DNA from: Winogradskyella ursingii
GTDB lineage: Bacteria > Bacteroidota > Bacteroidia > Flavobacteriales > Flavobacteriaceae
Length of the DNA stretch: 64,000 bases
Assembly (NCBI RefSeq): GCF_013403975.1
Contig: NZ_JABFDH010000001.1
Location: 744,001 to 808,000 of the forward strand
Reading direction: 5' to 3'
Shown here: positions 52,998 through 62,771 of the stretch, piece after piece
Layout: each line of letters begins with the position of its first letter
Numbering within the stretch: the stretch's first letter is position 1
Program-made: the position numbers and the translations under genes
The notes under the pieces: model-generated
What the model saw: only the letters and a program-made list of their open reading frames with translations
What the model was told of the DNA's origin: nothing
Databases searched by the model: none

Positions 52998-55900
52998 ATG
53001 CATACGGTTAAGCACGTTATCATTGCTGTTCTCTTACTTATCAATACTGCTGTTTTTGCTCAAAAATCCGCGGTTTACACTACTGATTTGCAGGAATATC
53101 AAAAAGCACTTACGCTTTATAATAACCAGCAATATAAAGCAGCACAATCACTTTTTGAGGATATTAAGTACGAAACGGAGGATGCTACTATTAAATCAGA
53201 TTGCGCTTATTACATAGCCAATTGTGCAGTTAGGCTCAACCAAAACAATGCAGATGATTTAATAACTGAATTTGTTGAAGAATACCCAACCAGTACTAAA
53301 CGTAATACAGCTTATCTAGATGTGGCAGATTATTATTTTGAAAATTCAAAATACCCTTATGCCAGAAAGTGGTACGATAAAGTTGAAGAAAACAGCATAG
53401 CACGGTCTGAGCGAGGTCGTTACAATTTTAATTTTGGATATAGTCTTTACGCTACAGGAAGCGAAGAACAGGCTAATAAATACCTTAACCGTGTGATTAA
53501 TTCCAAAGAATATGGGTCGCAAGCCAAATATTATATTGGTTTTATGGCTTACGAAGGTGATGATTACGATACTGCAAACGAGTATTTTGACCAAGTCAGT
53601 GATAACGAAAAGTACAAAGAGAAACTAAGTTATTATAAAGCCGATTTAAATTTCAAACTTGGAAAATTTGAAGAAGCCATAGAATTGGCCGAAGCACAAT
53701 ACCCAAAAAGTTACGCACAAGAAAAATCCGAACTTTCAAAAATTATTGGTGAAAGCTATTTTAATCTGGAAAAGTACGAAGAAGCCATTCCACATTTACA
53801 AGCCTATAAAGGCAAAGGTGGCAAATGGAACAATACAGACTATTATCAATTAGGCTATGCTCACTACAAGCAGAATGACTTTGAAAAAGCGATTTCAGAG
53901 TTCAATAAAATCATTGACGGCAATAATTCGGTAGCTCAAAATGCCTATTATCACTTAGGAGAAAGTTATATCAATTTAGATAAAAAACAGGAAGCATTAA
54001 ATGCCTTTAGAAATGCATCGCAAATGGATTTTGATGAAAAAATTCAAGAAGATGCTTGGCTCAATTATGCTAAAATCAGTTACGAAATTGGTAATCCCTA
54101 CCAATCTGTACCGCAGGTTTTGGCCGGCTATCTGGATAAATATCCGAATACTAACTATAGAGAGGAAGTTGAAACGTTATTGATTGATTCATACATCACA
54201 TCAAAAAATTATAAGGAAGCTTTAGAATTGTTGAAAGGTAAAAACAGTTTCGAAAACAAAGTAGCATATCAAAAAGTAGCATTTTTCAGGGGAGTTGAAT
54301 TGTATAATGAAACCCAATATAGTGAGGCTTTGGATATGTTCGAAAAATCCTTGAAAGAACCTCGTGACCCAGAATTTGTTGCTAAAGCCACATTTTGGAA
54401 AGCTGAAACCGATTATAATCTCACAAATTATAATGAAGCTTTAATTGGTTTCAAACAATTTAATGGTTTGGCTGAAGCGTCAGGTTTACCAGAAAATGAC
54501 AATTTGAATTACAACTTGGCATACACCTATTTTAAGCTGAAAGATTACAGCCAAGCTTCAAATTATTTTGAAAAATTCATCAACAAGAATTCAGGTGACA
54601 AGCTGCGTCAAAACGATGCCTATCTTAGGTTGGCAGACGGTTATTTTGTGTCCAGCCAATATCAAAAGGCGATTAATGCTTACAATAAAGCTATTAATAT
54701 CAATGAAATCGAAACGGATTATGCTGCTTTTCAAAAAGCCATGAGCCAAGGCTATTTAGGTAAAACGGCTTCGAAGATTTCAGAATTAAATACATTCATC
54801 AATGGTTATTCAAAATCCGCTTTACGAGACGATGCCATGTACGAATTGGCAAATTCTTATGTGAAGCAAAATGAAAGTGATAAAGCCATGCAAATGTACG
54901 ATCGATTAAACAATGAATACAGTCGAAGTGCTTTCACATCAAAAGCCTTATTGCGTCAAGGTTTGGTCTACTACAATGGCAATGACAATGAGCGCGCTTT
55001 GGGAAAATTCAAAAAAGTAGCTCAGGATTTTCCTGCTTCAGGTGAAGCCGTCCAAGCCGTTTCTACAGCACGTTTAATTTATATCGATTTAGGTCGTGTA
55101 GACGAATATGCACGTTGGGTAAAAACCTTGGATTATGTGGAGGTTACAGATGTTGAATTGGATAATACCATGTATTTAGCGGCAGAAAAACCGTATCTGG
55201 ATAACGATACAGACAATGCCATTAGGCAGTTTAATAAATATCTCAATCAATTTCCAAACGGGATACATGCCTTAAAATCTCATTTTTATTTAGCACAATT
55301 GTATTACAAAAAAGACTTGTTTGAGAATGCGCAACCACATTACAAAGCTGTAGTTGATGCCTCTAAAAATGAATATACGGAACAGGCAATGGTAAAGTTG
55401 TGCGAGATTTATTTGAACAACAAAAACTGGTCACAAGCCATACCAGTGTTAAAACGTTTGGAGAGCGAAGCAGATTACCCGCAGAACGTACTTTACGCAC
55501 AATCTAATTTAATGAATGCCTATTTCCAGACAGACCGTTTCAATGAAGCAGAATCTTACGCAGAGAAAGTGCTCAGCAACTTAAAATTAGATAACAAAGT
55601 AAAGAGCGATGCACAACTAATAATAGCGCGTTCTGCCATTAAAACTGGTAATGAAGATAAAGCGCAAAAGGCTTATGCAGATGTTCAAAAAATAGCAACT
55701 GGAAGTGTTGCTGCCGAAGCTTTATATTATAACGGTTATTTTAAAAATAAGGAAGGCAATTACAAAGCATCAAATGCTATAATCCAGAAACTAGCTAAGG
55801 ATTACAGTAGCTATAAATATTATAGTGCTAAAGGCTTGGTAGTTATGGCTAAGAATTTCTATGCTTTAGGTGATGCGTTCCAGGCGACATATATTTTAGA

Positions 55901-56021
55901 AAGCGTTATTTCTAATTTTCCGGATTTTGACGATGTAGTTAACGAAGCAAAATTAGAACTCAATAGCATAAAAGCACAGGAAGCAAGAACAAATTCATCA
56001 ATCGAGACAGACGACAATTAA
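52998..56021 (+). CDS. Large secreted TPR-repeat protein
   Basis: 1007 residues after a signal peptide ending in AVFAQ. The whole chain is made of TPR units, with repeats such as YQLGYAHYKQNDFEKAISEF, AYYHLGESYINLDKKQEALNAF and AYLRLADGYFVSSQYQKAINAY, giving more than twenty repeats. Exported to the periplasm, it should form a long superhelical scaffold. The next gene, 62 bases on, encodes a barrel protein, so the pair probably acts together at the cell envelope. Partners are not shown. Confidence 0.88.
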   Translation: MHTVKHVIIAVLLLINTAVFAQKSAVYTTDLQEYQKALTLYNNQQYKAAQSLFEDIKYETEDATIKSDCAYYIANCAVRLNQNNADDLITEFVEEYPTSTKRNTAYLDVADYYFENSKYPYARKWYDKVEENSIARSERGRYNFNFGYSLYATGSEEQANKYLNRVINSKEYGSQAKYYIGFMAYEGDDYDTANEYFDQVSDNEKYKEKLSYYKADLNFKLGKFEEAIELAEAQYPKSYAQEKSELSKIIGESYFNLEKYEEAIPHLQAYKGKGGKWNNTDYYQLGYAHYKQNDFEKAISEFNKIIDGNNSVAQNAYYHLGESYINLDKKQEALNAFRNASQMDFDEKIQEDAWLNYAKISYEIGNPYQSVPQVLAGYLDKYPNTNYREEVETLLIDSYITSKNYKEALELLKGKNSFENKVAYQKVAFFRGVELYNETQYSEALDMFEKSLKEPRDPEFVAKATFWKAETDYNLTNYNEALIGFKQFNGLAEASGLPENDNLNYNLAYTYFKLKDYSQASNYFEKFINKNSGDKLRQNDAYLRLADGYFVSSQYQKAINAYNKAININEIETDYAAFQKAMSQGYLGKTASKISELNTFINGYSKSALRDDAMYELANSYVKQNESDKAMQMYDRLNNEYSRSAFTSKALLRQGLVYYNGNDNERALGKFKKVAQDFPASGEAVQAVSTARLIYIDLGRVDEYARWVKTLDYVEVTDVELDNTMYLAAEKPYLDNDTDNAIRQFNKYLNQFPNGIHALKSHFYLAQLYYKKDLFENAQPHYKAVVDASKNEYTEQAMVKLCEIYLNNKNWSQAIPVLKRLESEADYPQNVLYAQSNLMNAYFQTDRFNEAESYAEKVLSNLKLDNKVKSDAQLIIARSAIKTGNEDKAQKAYADVQKIATGSVAAEALYYNGYFKNKEGNYKASNAIIQKLAKDYSSYKYYSAKGLVVMAKNFYALGDAFQATYILESVISNFPDFDDVVNEAKLELNSIKAQEARTNSSIETDDN

Positions 56022-56083
56022 ATTCCTTAGAAAAATAGATTTTTAAGAGTCAATTTTTAATGTCTTAATCAATATAATTACAC

Positions 56084-57811
56084 ATGAAAATCGAACATTC
56101 ATTTATAGCATTTTTCTTTTTAGGATTGGCGTTATCCTTTGCCCAAGAACGTACAAAAGATACTATCGCAGACCAAACGGTCAACGTTGTAAAACCATAT
56201 ACGCCGACCATTTCGGATGCTTTTAAAATTAAGGACACGCCTAAGTTGGCAGATTCCAATACGGTTAAGAAAAAGGAAGTGAAATACAATATCTTTTCAA
56301 TTCCTGTGGCCTCCACTTTTACACCAGCTAAGGGAAAAGCCGCCACTGTAGATAAGGCAAAGCCAGTAAAATTATTTGATAATTATGCGTCAGTTGGTGT
56401 GGGAAGTTATACGACTATTTTAGGTGAAGTATATCTCAATCACGAACTCAGTAGTGGTGAGAATGTAGGTGGTTATTTTAGTCACCATTCGTCACAAGGT
56501 GGCATTGATGGTGTTTTATTGGACGATAATTTTGCAAAAACCAGTTTGAATGCTCATTATTCTCAAAAATTGAGAGATTTATCTTGGAAAGTAGATGGAG
56601 GCATGGATTTACAAAAGTATAATTGGTATGGTTTGCCTCGGGAATTTTTTGGACAGGCAGAGGCTGAAATGATTGATCCTGGCCATGCTTTTAATAGCTT
56701 TTATGTTGGTGGAAAAATTAATTTTGATGATGCCTTAGTCAAGGACGGAAGTGTAAGATTTAGAAGGTTTGGTGACGATCAAGATTCTGGAGAAAACCGA
56801 TTTGTAGCTAGAACTAGTTTTGATGTTCCTGTGCAAGATGATTACATTAACGCTGAATTTTCAATAGATTATATTGGCGGAAATTTTGACAATACATATA
56901 CAACAAATGATGAAATAAAATATGGTAATGTCACTTTCGGTTTGGCACCGTCATATAGACTCACAGAGGATGACCTCACTGTAGATTTAGGTATTAAATT
57001 GGTCTACCTTAATGATACCGAATTTGATGATAATAAGTTTTTTATCTATCCAAATATTGAAGCATCTTACCGCTTGGTCGATGAAATATTGATTGGTTAT
57101 GGAGGAATTAAAGGAGATTTAAATCAGAATTCCTATTACGATTTTGCAAATGAAAATCCGTTTGTGTCACCCACTTTAGGTGTTGCTCCCACAGATATGG
57201 CCTATAATGCATTTTTAGGATTAAAAGGAAAATTATCAAACAATGTAAGTTATAACATAAAAGGTAAATATCTGGCTGAAAATAATAAGGCATTATTTAA
57301 AGCGAATGATGCAAGAGGAGATGCTGCGCGAGATTACCAATATGGAAATTCCTTTGGAGTAGTTTATGATGATGTGACAACATTTTCGGTAGCAGGTGAA
57401 TTGAATATTAATGTAAATAGAAATTTCACCTTAGGAATTAAGGGTGAATATTTCGGTTACGATGTGGATAATGAAGATGAAGCTTGGAACCTGCCTGATT
57501 TAACAGGTTCGGTATTTTTAGATTACCAAATTTCTGAAAAGTGGTTTGCAGGCGGTAGTGTTTATTTTGTAGGTGAACGTAAAGACCAACAGGATTTGGT
57601 TGCAACATTGTTTCCTAATCCACCAAGTGCTGTAACAACCTTAGAGAGTTATTTTGATGCGAACGCACATTTGGGCTATAAGATCAATAGTCAATTGGCA
57701 TTGTTCGCCAAAGCTAACAATATCGCAAATCAAGATTATGAACGTTATTTAAATTTCCCAGTTCAAGGCATTCAGTTTTTAGCTGGAGCTACTTACCAAT
57801 TCGATTTTTAA
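56084..57811 (+). CDS. Outer-membrane barrel protein of the TonB-receptor type, no plug
   Basis: 575 residues. The signal peptide ends near LSFAQ. The first 90 mature residues carry short Asn/Thr/Pro-rich segments (VVKPYTPTISDAFKIKD) and no plug domain. Then come about 20 amphipathic strands with alternating residues and tyrosine-ended turns, up to the C-terminal ATYQFDF, the last-strand aromatic signature of outer-membrane proteins. Likely a porin or a partner of the TPR protein just upstream; substrate unknown. Confidence 0.8.
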   Translation: MKIEHSFIAFFFLGLALSFAQERTKDTIADQTVNVVKPYTPTISDAFKIKDTPKLADSNTVKKKEVKYNIFSIPVASTFTPAKGKAATVDKAKPVKLFDNYASVGVGSYTTILGEVYLNHELSSGENVGGYFSHHSSQGGIDGVLLDDNFAKTSLNAHYSQKLRDLSWKVDGGMDLQKYNWYGLPREFFGQAEAEMIDPGHAFNSFYVGGKINFDDALVKDGSVRFRRFGDDQDSGENRFVARTSFDVPVQDDYINAEFSIDYIGGNFDNTYTTNDEIKYGNVTFGLAPSYRLTEDDLTVDLGIKLVYLNDTEFDDNKFFIYPNIEASYRLVDEILIGYGGIKGDLNQNSYYDFANENPFVSPTLGVAPTDMAYNAFLGLKGKLSNNVSYNIKGKYLAENNKALFKANDARGDAARDYQYGNSFGVVYDDVTTFSVAGELNINVNRNFTLGIKGEYFGYDVDNEDEAWNLPDLTGSVFLDYQISEKWFAGGSVYFVGERKDQQDLVATLFPNPPSAVTTLESYFDANAHLGYKINSQLALFAKANNIANQDYERYLNFPVQGIQFLAGATYQFDF

Positions 57812-57896
57812 TATTATCATTGTAATCCTTCGTGGTACAAGCAATATCTACTTGGACAATTATATTAAAAGAAAATATTGATCATGAGTTTATAAT

Positions 57897-57925
57897 AAAA
57901 GCGCTTCAATTGAAGCGCTTTTATT
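57897..57925. terminator. Bidirectional terminator, perfect 26-bp palindrome
   Basis: AAAAGCGCTTCAA (57897-57909) with TTGAAGCGCTTTT (57910-57922), followed by a T-rich stretch. Confidence 0.8.
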
Positions 57926-57997
57926 ATTTTTACAACGTTCGTCAGTTCGAGTATTTCGAAATTTTCAAGAAGTTTTCAATTTAAAAAAATAACCAAA

Positions 57998-59617
57998 ATG
58001 AAAAAACTACTAACCATTCTTACCATTTTTACATTATTTTCCTGCCAAACAGAAAAAGATAAAGTAGACCTAATCGTAACCAACGCAACGGTGTACACAG
58101 TCAACGGGAATTTTGAAAAAGCTGAAGCTTTTGCTGTGAAGGACGGTAAGTTTCTTGCGGTTGGAAATACTGATGACATTCAAAACCAGTATGAATCTGA
58201 TAATATTATCGATGCCAATGGGCAGACCATTACACCAGGTTTTATTGATGCACATTGTCATTTTTTAGGATTGGGCTTCAATCAACAAGCCGTGGATTTG
58301 GTAGGCACTAAGAGTTTCGATGAGGTGGTGCAACGTGTTTCTGAATTTCAATATAAAAACAAACAAGATTATATAATCGGTAGAGGTTGGGATCAAAATG
58401 ATTGGGAGGTCAAAGAATTTCCGAATAAAGAAAAATTGGACGAGTTGTTTCCAGACACACCAATTGCATTGACCAGAGTAGATGGGCATGCTATTATAGC
58501 GAATCAAGCAGCACTGGATTTAGGAAATGTCACCACAGAAAGTAGAATTGATGGTGGCGAAGTAGTGATAGAAAACGGAAAGCTCACAGGTGTCTTAGTC
58601 GATAATGCTGAAATGCTCGTGATGCAACATTGGCCAGAACCATCGAGAGACGATGTGGTTAGCGCACTTATGGCTGCCCAAGAGATATGTTTTGATTTGG
58701 GTTTAACTACAGTTGACGATGCTGGTTTAAGTCAAGAGTCAATAGAAATTATTGATAGTCTTCAACAATATGGAGATTTAAAAATGCGTGTGTATGCCAT
58801 GGTTTCAGCTTCGGAAAAACACCTTGATTATTTTTTGGATAAAGGCATTATAAAAACAGATCGTTTAAATGTGCGTTCCTTTAAGTTTTATGCCGATGGT
58901 GCTTTGGGCTCACGAGGTGCAATGATGAGAAAACCATATTCGGACAAGCCAAACCACTACGGTTTATTAGTCACGGATTTAGAAACATTGAATAAATCTG
59001 CCGAGCGCATAGCAAATTCAAATTATCAAATGAACACACATGCCATTGGAGATTCCGCTAATCACGCAGTTCTGGAAACTTACAATAAAGTGTTGGAAGG
59101 CAAGGAGGACAGACGCTGGCGCGTAGAGCATGCGCAGATTGTGTCACCTGAGGATTTTGACTTATACGAGAATGTGATGCCGTCTATCCAACCAACACAT
59201 GCTACGAGTGATATGTATTGGGCTGAAGATAGAGTAGGAGCTGAGCGTATAAAAGGTGCATATGCTTTTAAGGATTTGTTGGAAGCTTACGGCAAAGTGG
59301 CATTGGGAACTGATTTTCCTGTGGAGCAGGTAAGTCCGTTTTTAACATTTTATGCCGCTGTTGCGAGACAGGATTTGGAGCAATATCCAGAAGGTGGATA
59401 TCAAATGGAGAATGCGTTATCCAGAGAAGAAACCTTAAAAGGTATGACCATTTGGGCAGCCTATTCAAATTTTGAGGAAAACGAAAAGGGCAGCATCGAG
59501 GTAGGTAAATTTGCTGATTTTATTATGCTAGACAAAGATATTATGACGGTCGAAGCTTCTAAAATCCCTAATATCAAAGTGGTTAAGACTGTAGTTGGAG
59601 GAGAGGTGCAAAAATAA
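57998..59617 (+). CDS. Amidohydrolase lipoprotein (YtcJ-like)
   Basis: 539 residues. Lipoprotein signal with lipobox TLFSC. The metal-binding opening is PGFIDAHCHFLGLG; further motifs are GWDQNDWE, ADGALGSRGAMM, MNTHAIGDSANHAVL and LGTDFPVEQ. This is the YtcJ-type branch of the amidohydrolase superfamily, with two metal ions in a TIM barrel. It hydrolyses an amide or related bond on the periplasmic side; substrate not known. Single gene after a strong terminator. Confidence 0.9.
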   Translation: MKKLLTILTIFTLFSCQTEKDKVDLIVTNATVYTVNGNFEKAEAFAVKDGKFLAVGNTDDIQNQYESDNIIDANGQTITPGFIDAHCHFLGLGFNQQAVDLVGTKSFDEVVQRVSEFQYKNKQDYIIGRGWDQNDWEVKEFPNKEKLDELFPDTPIALTRVDGHAIIANQAALDLGNVTTESRIDGGEVVIENGKLTGVLVDNAEMLVMQHWPEPSRDDVVSALMAAQEICFDLGLTTVDDAGLSQESIEIIDSLQQYGDLKMRVYAMVSASEKHLDYFLDKGIIKTDRLNVRSFKFYADGALGSRGAMMRKPYSDKPNHYGLLVTDLETLNKSAERIANSNYQMNTHAIGDSANHAVLETYNKVLEGKEDRRWRVEHAQIVSPEDFDLYENVMPSIQPTHATSDMYWAEDRVGAERIKGAYAFKDLLEAYGKVALGTDFPVEQVSPFLTFYAAVARQDLEQYPEGGYQMENALSREETLKGMTIWAAYSNFEENEKGSIEVGKFADFIMLDKDIMTVEASKIPNIKVVKTVVGGEVQK

Positions 59618-59704
59618 AGATGCGTCATTCTAAACGCTGACTGAGGCATCAAAAGTCTGTTTAAGAATATCTATTGATTCTGTAACTAGTGAGAAATGGT
59701 ATAT

Positions 59705-60394
59705 CTATAATTTAATTCTCGCCAAATAATCAAAATGCTCGCCATTCACGACCTTTTCGCATGTTAAACCAACAGTTAAGCAAGCGGTTTTCAACGTTTT
59801 AAAATCCAGATAGAGCCACTTCAGAGGCACTTCCTTTTCATCTTTATAGCTTAAGAAATAGTCAAGTTCGCCATAATAGCGTTTGTCATCTTCTGATTCA
59901 AAATCACCATCATACATATAAGCAATGTCAGAAGAGTCAATTAATATTTGACCATCAGTTTTTAAAATACCTTTTAAGTGCTTCAGGTAATTTGAAACTT
60001 GAGACAATTCCTGAAAAATTCCGGTCCCGTTCATTAAAAGTAAGATGGTATCAAAGCTGTCGGTTTCATCCAACAGTGATTTAACTTCAGCTTTATTGAC
60101 ACCTCGTTTTTTAGCAACTTCAATTGCTCCTTCTGAAGTATCGATAGCCTTTACCTCAATATTCTTGCCCTGAAGCCACAGAGAATGGTTACCAGCACCA
60201 CAACCTACATCCAAAACTTTTCCTTTAGTTAGCTGAAGTGCTTGTTGTTCTAGTTGTGGCATATCAGAATAACCTCTAAATAAATAAGGCAATGGCAATT
60301 CATCTTCATCAGAAATATTGGTCCACGTGATAATATCTTCAGAATATTTTCCTGAATGGTAATCTATTAAAGCTTTTCCGAGAATATCTTTCAT
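59705..60394 (-). CDS. Class I SAM-dependent methyltransferase
   Basis: 229 residues. Motif I is VLDVGCGAGNHSLWL, motif II IEVKAIDTSEGAIEVA, then FDTILLLMNGTGIFQE and GQILIDSSDIAYMYDG. Short N-terminal part with WTNISDEDELPLPYLFRG. Cytoplasmic; small-molecule or protein substrate is unknown. Divergent from the YkgJ-like gene. Confidence 0.88.
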   Translation of the reverse strand: MKDILGKALIDYHSGKYSEDIITWTNISDEDELPLPYLFRGYSDMPQLEQQALQLTKGKVLDVGCGAGNHSLWLQGKNIEVKAIDTSEGAIEVAKKRGVNKAEVKSLLDETDSFDTILLLMNGTGIFQELSQVSNYLKHLKGILKTDGQILIDSSDIAYMYDGDFESEDDKRYYGELDYFLSYKDEKEVPLKWLYLDFKTLKTACLTVGLTCEKVVNGEHFDYLARIKL

Positions 60395-60485
60395 GCTAGG
60401 TCCTTAGAGCAGGAATCTTTAAATGTTGTTTCGAACTTGTTAAATTGCTGTTTTGGCACATCATTTTAATGATTATTTTTACATC

Positions 60486-60980
60486 ATGCAAGACCAAATC
60501 AACAACCTTCCAAAGCACGCCAAAGATAAGCATAAGGAGAACAAAACCTTTTTTGCGAAGCTTAAAAAGAAACCGCCAAAGCAACTCGATTATTTAATGC
60601 AAGAATTGCATGAAGCCGAATTTGAGCGTACCGACTGTTTGGAATGCGCCAATTGCTGTAAAACTACTGGGCCGCTATTTACAGATAAGGATATTTCTAG
60701 AATTGCAAAACACTTTAAAATGAAAGAGCAGCAATTTATCGAGGCCTATTTGAGATTGGATGAGGACAAGGACTATGTATTGCAATCCGTCCCGTGTACC
60801 TTTTTAGGAACAGACAATTATTGTTCAATATATGACGTAAGACCAAAAGCATGCCGAGAATTTCCACATACCGACCGAAAGAAATTTCAGCAAATTTCTA
60901 ACTTAACTTTAAAAAACGTCGCTATTTGCCCTGCAGCCTTCAACATTGTTGAGGAAATGAAAAAGCGAATTAACCTTTAA
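60486..60980 (+). CDS. YkgJ-family cysteine cluster protein
   Basis: 164 residues from MQDQINNLPKHAKD; an ATG at 60453 would add 11 residues that lack family likeness. The cluster CLECANCCKTTGP at about residues 53-65 and the later Cys in VPCTFLGTDNYCSIYDVRPKACREFPH split over two blocks are the diagnostic Cys pattern, which probably binds a metal ion or iron-sulfur cluster. Cytoplasmic. Function of the family is not settled. Confidence 0.9.
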   Translation: MQDQINNLPKHAKDKHKENKTFFAKLKKKPPKQLDYLMQELHEAEFERTDCLECANCCKTTGPLFTDKDISRIAKHFKMKEQQFIEAYLRLDEDKDYVLQSVPCTFLGTDNYCSIYDVRPKACREFPHTDRKKFQQISNLTLKNVAICPAAFNIVEEMKKRINL

Positions 60981-61025
60981 AGAAAATTAGGAATAATTTT
61001 TGATACATTACCATTAAAAAAGCTA

Positions 61026-61925
61026 ATGAAAAAGACTTTATTATACATTACATTTATAATAATCACTTCGCATTTTTGTAAGGCACAACCATGGATGACC
61101 TCTTTGCCAATTGCCCAAGATTTAGCTCTTGTACAGAATAAAATGGTCCTTATGGTATGGGAGGAAGCTACACTATATCCTTATCCTGTAATTGTCGAAA
61201 ATCAACAAGGAAATCGCATTTTAATTCCCAATCTGTTTACTGACGAAGTTGTAAGTCCACTTATCTGGAAAAATTTTATTCCTGTTATTGTTAATGAAGA
61301 TAGGTATGAAGATTTGTACCTTGAAATAAAGGGTAGACGAAGTCAGAATTATATCGAAAAATTTAATGACGATTCCATTAAAATAATGGATGTTAACGGA
61401 AATATTCTTAATGTAAAAACGGTGTTTGGGGATTACTTGAATATTAGTGAACTAATTCAAAAATATTATTTAGACACTTCAAGATTAAACACAGAACTAA
61501 GAAATTATAGAAAGGATAAGAATTTTTATTCAGCTTATTATTTGGCCGAAAAATATTTGGAATATGCCATATTTGCCAAAACAGAATTACGACCGGAATT
61601 GGTAAACCTTGCCGATATTTATATCGATGAAGCTAAAGAATTCGCAATAACCGAAACGCCAGAAGACCAAAATAAATTGAAACAACGTGCGGATCTGTTA
61701 GAAATTCAACAGCATTTAATACTTAGTAATCCTCGAAAAGTAATTCGTCAATTAAACCGGATTGATAACGAGGAAATTCATGAGGTTAATCTATCTTTTG
61801 TTGCATTTTTATATTTCACCGCATATAAAATATTAGACAAAGAGGAAGATGCGCAATTGTGGGTTTCTAAAGTTTCTTTAGTAAATTTGAAGAAATCGGA
61901 ACTTTTGGTCAACATTAATAAATAG
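61026..61925 (+). CDS. Secreted thioredoxin-like protein without redox cysteines
   Basis: 299 residues. Signal peptide ending near CKAQ. After it, WMTSLPIAQDLALVQNKMVLMVWEE looks like the start of a thioredoxin fold, but no Cys is left in the mature chain, so no redox chemistry is possible. The rest is helix-rich (residues 140-290) with a TPR-like pattern. Not a named family I know. A sterol desaturase-type gene follows after 3 bases and a glycerophosphodiesterase after that, so it may belong to a lipid-linked operon. Confidence 0.6.
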   Translation: MKKTLLYITFIIITSHFCKAQPWMTSLPIAQDLALVQNKMVLMVWEEATLYPYPVIVENQQGNRILIPNLFTDEVVSPLIWKNFIPVIVNEDRYEDLYLEIKGRRSQNYIEKFNDDSIKIMDVNGNILNVKTVFGDYLNISELIQKYYLDTSRLNTELRNYRKDKNFYSAYYLAEKYLEYAIFAKTELRPELVNLADIYIDEAKEFAITETPEDQNKLKQRADLLEIQQHLILSNPRKVIRQLNRIDNEEIHEVNLSFVAFLYFTAYKILDKEEDAQLWVSKVSLVNLKKSELLVNINK

Positions 61926-61928
61926 ATT

Positions 61929-62771
61929 TTGGAAGCTATTATAGAATATTTTGAAACGATACCAACACTTCATAGAAGTTTGTTGCTTGTTGGTGGTATT
62001 ACATTCTTTTGGCTGCTTGAAGGTGGTTTGCCGTTATTCAGGTTTAAGTACAAAAAATGGAAACATGCCATCCCTAATTTTTTCTTTACGTTAACGACCA
62101 TTTTAGTAAATTTCGGGCTAGCATTCTTATTGCTAGGAACATCAGATTGGGTGAAGGAAAATGACTTTGGAATTATTAACTGGTTACCAACAATGCCATT
62201 ATGGTTATATGCTCTAATAGGTGTTTTATTGTTGGACTTTTTTGGAGCTTATTTAGCCCATTATGTTGAGCACAAAGTAAAGCCTTTGTGGATGGTACAT
62301 TTGGTACATCATACAGACCATAACGTAGATACAACCACAGGAAACAGGCACCATCCTTTGGAAAGTGTTGTGCGTTTTACGTTTACTATGCTAGGAGTGC
62401 TTATAGTAGGTACGCCAATAGCTTTGGTGTTCTTGTATCAATCACTTTCAGTTATTTTTACCCAATTAACTCATGCTAATATTAAATTACCAAAAGCTGT
62501 AGACAAAGCCATAAGTTATGTTCTGGTTTCACCAGATATGCACAAAATTCATCACCATTACAGACTACCGTATACAGATTCTAACTATGGTAATATTTTC
62601 AGTATTTGGGATCGTATGTTTGGCACTTACATGTACATGGAGCGCGAGGATTTGGTTTATGGAGTCGATGTCTTTCCAGACGAAAAGAAGAACAGTAACA
62701 TTTCGGATTTATTAAAGCAACCATTTCAAGCTTATGAAAAACCAACACTTTCTGCTGAAGTTAAAAAATAG
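61929..62771 (+). CDS. Sterol desaturase / fatty acid hydroxylase family membrane protein
   Basis: 280 residues, TTG start 3 bases after the previous gene. About five membrane helices. The His motifs of the di-iron center are HYVEH, HLVHHTDH, RHHP and HKIHHHY, the full set for the family. Uses O2 and a di-iron site to hydroxylate or desaturate a lipid. Its end overlaps the glycerophosphodiesterase gene by 38 bases, so the two are coupled. Confidence 0.88.
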   Translation: MEAIIEYFETIPTLHRSLLLVGGITFFWLLEGGLPLFRFKYKKWKHAIPNFFFTLTTILVNFGLAFLLLGTSDWVKENDFGIINWLPTMPLWLYALIGVLLLDFFGAYLAHYVEHKVKPLWMVHLVHHTDHNVDTTTGNRHHPLESVVRFTFTMLGVLIVGTPIALVFLYQSLSVIFTQLTHANIKLPKAVDKAISYVLVSPDMHKIHHHYRLPYTDSNYGNIFSIWDRMFGTYMYMEREDLVYGVDVFPDEKKNSNISDLLKQPFQAYEKPTLSAEVKK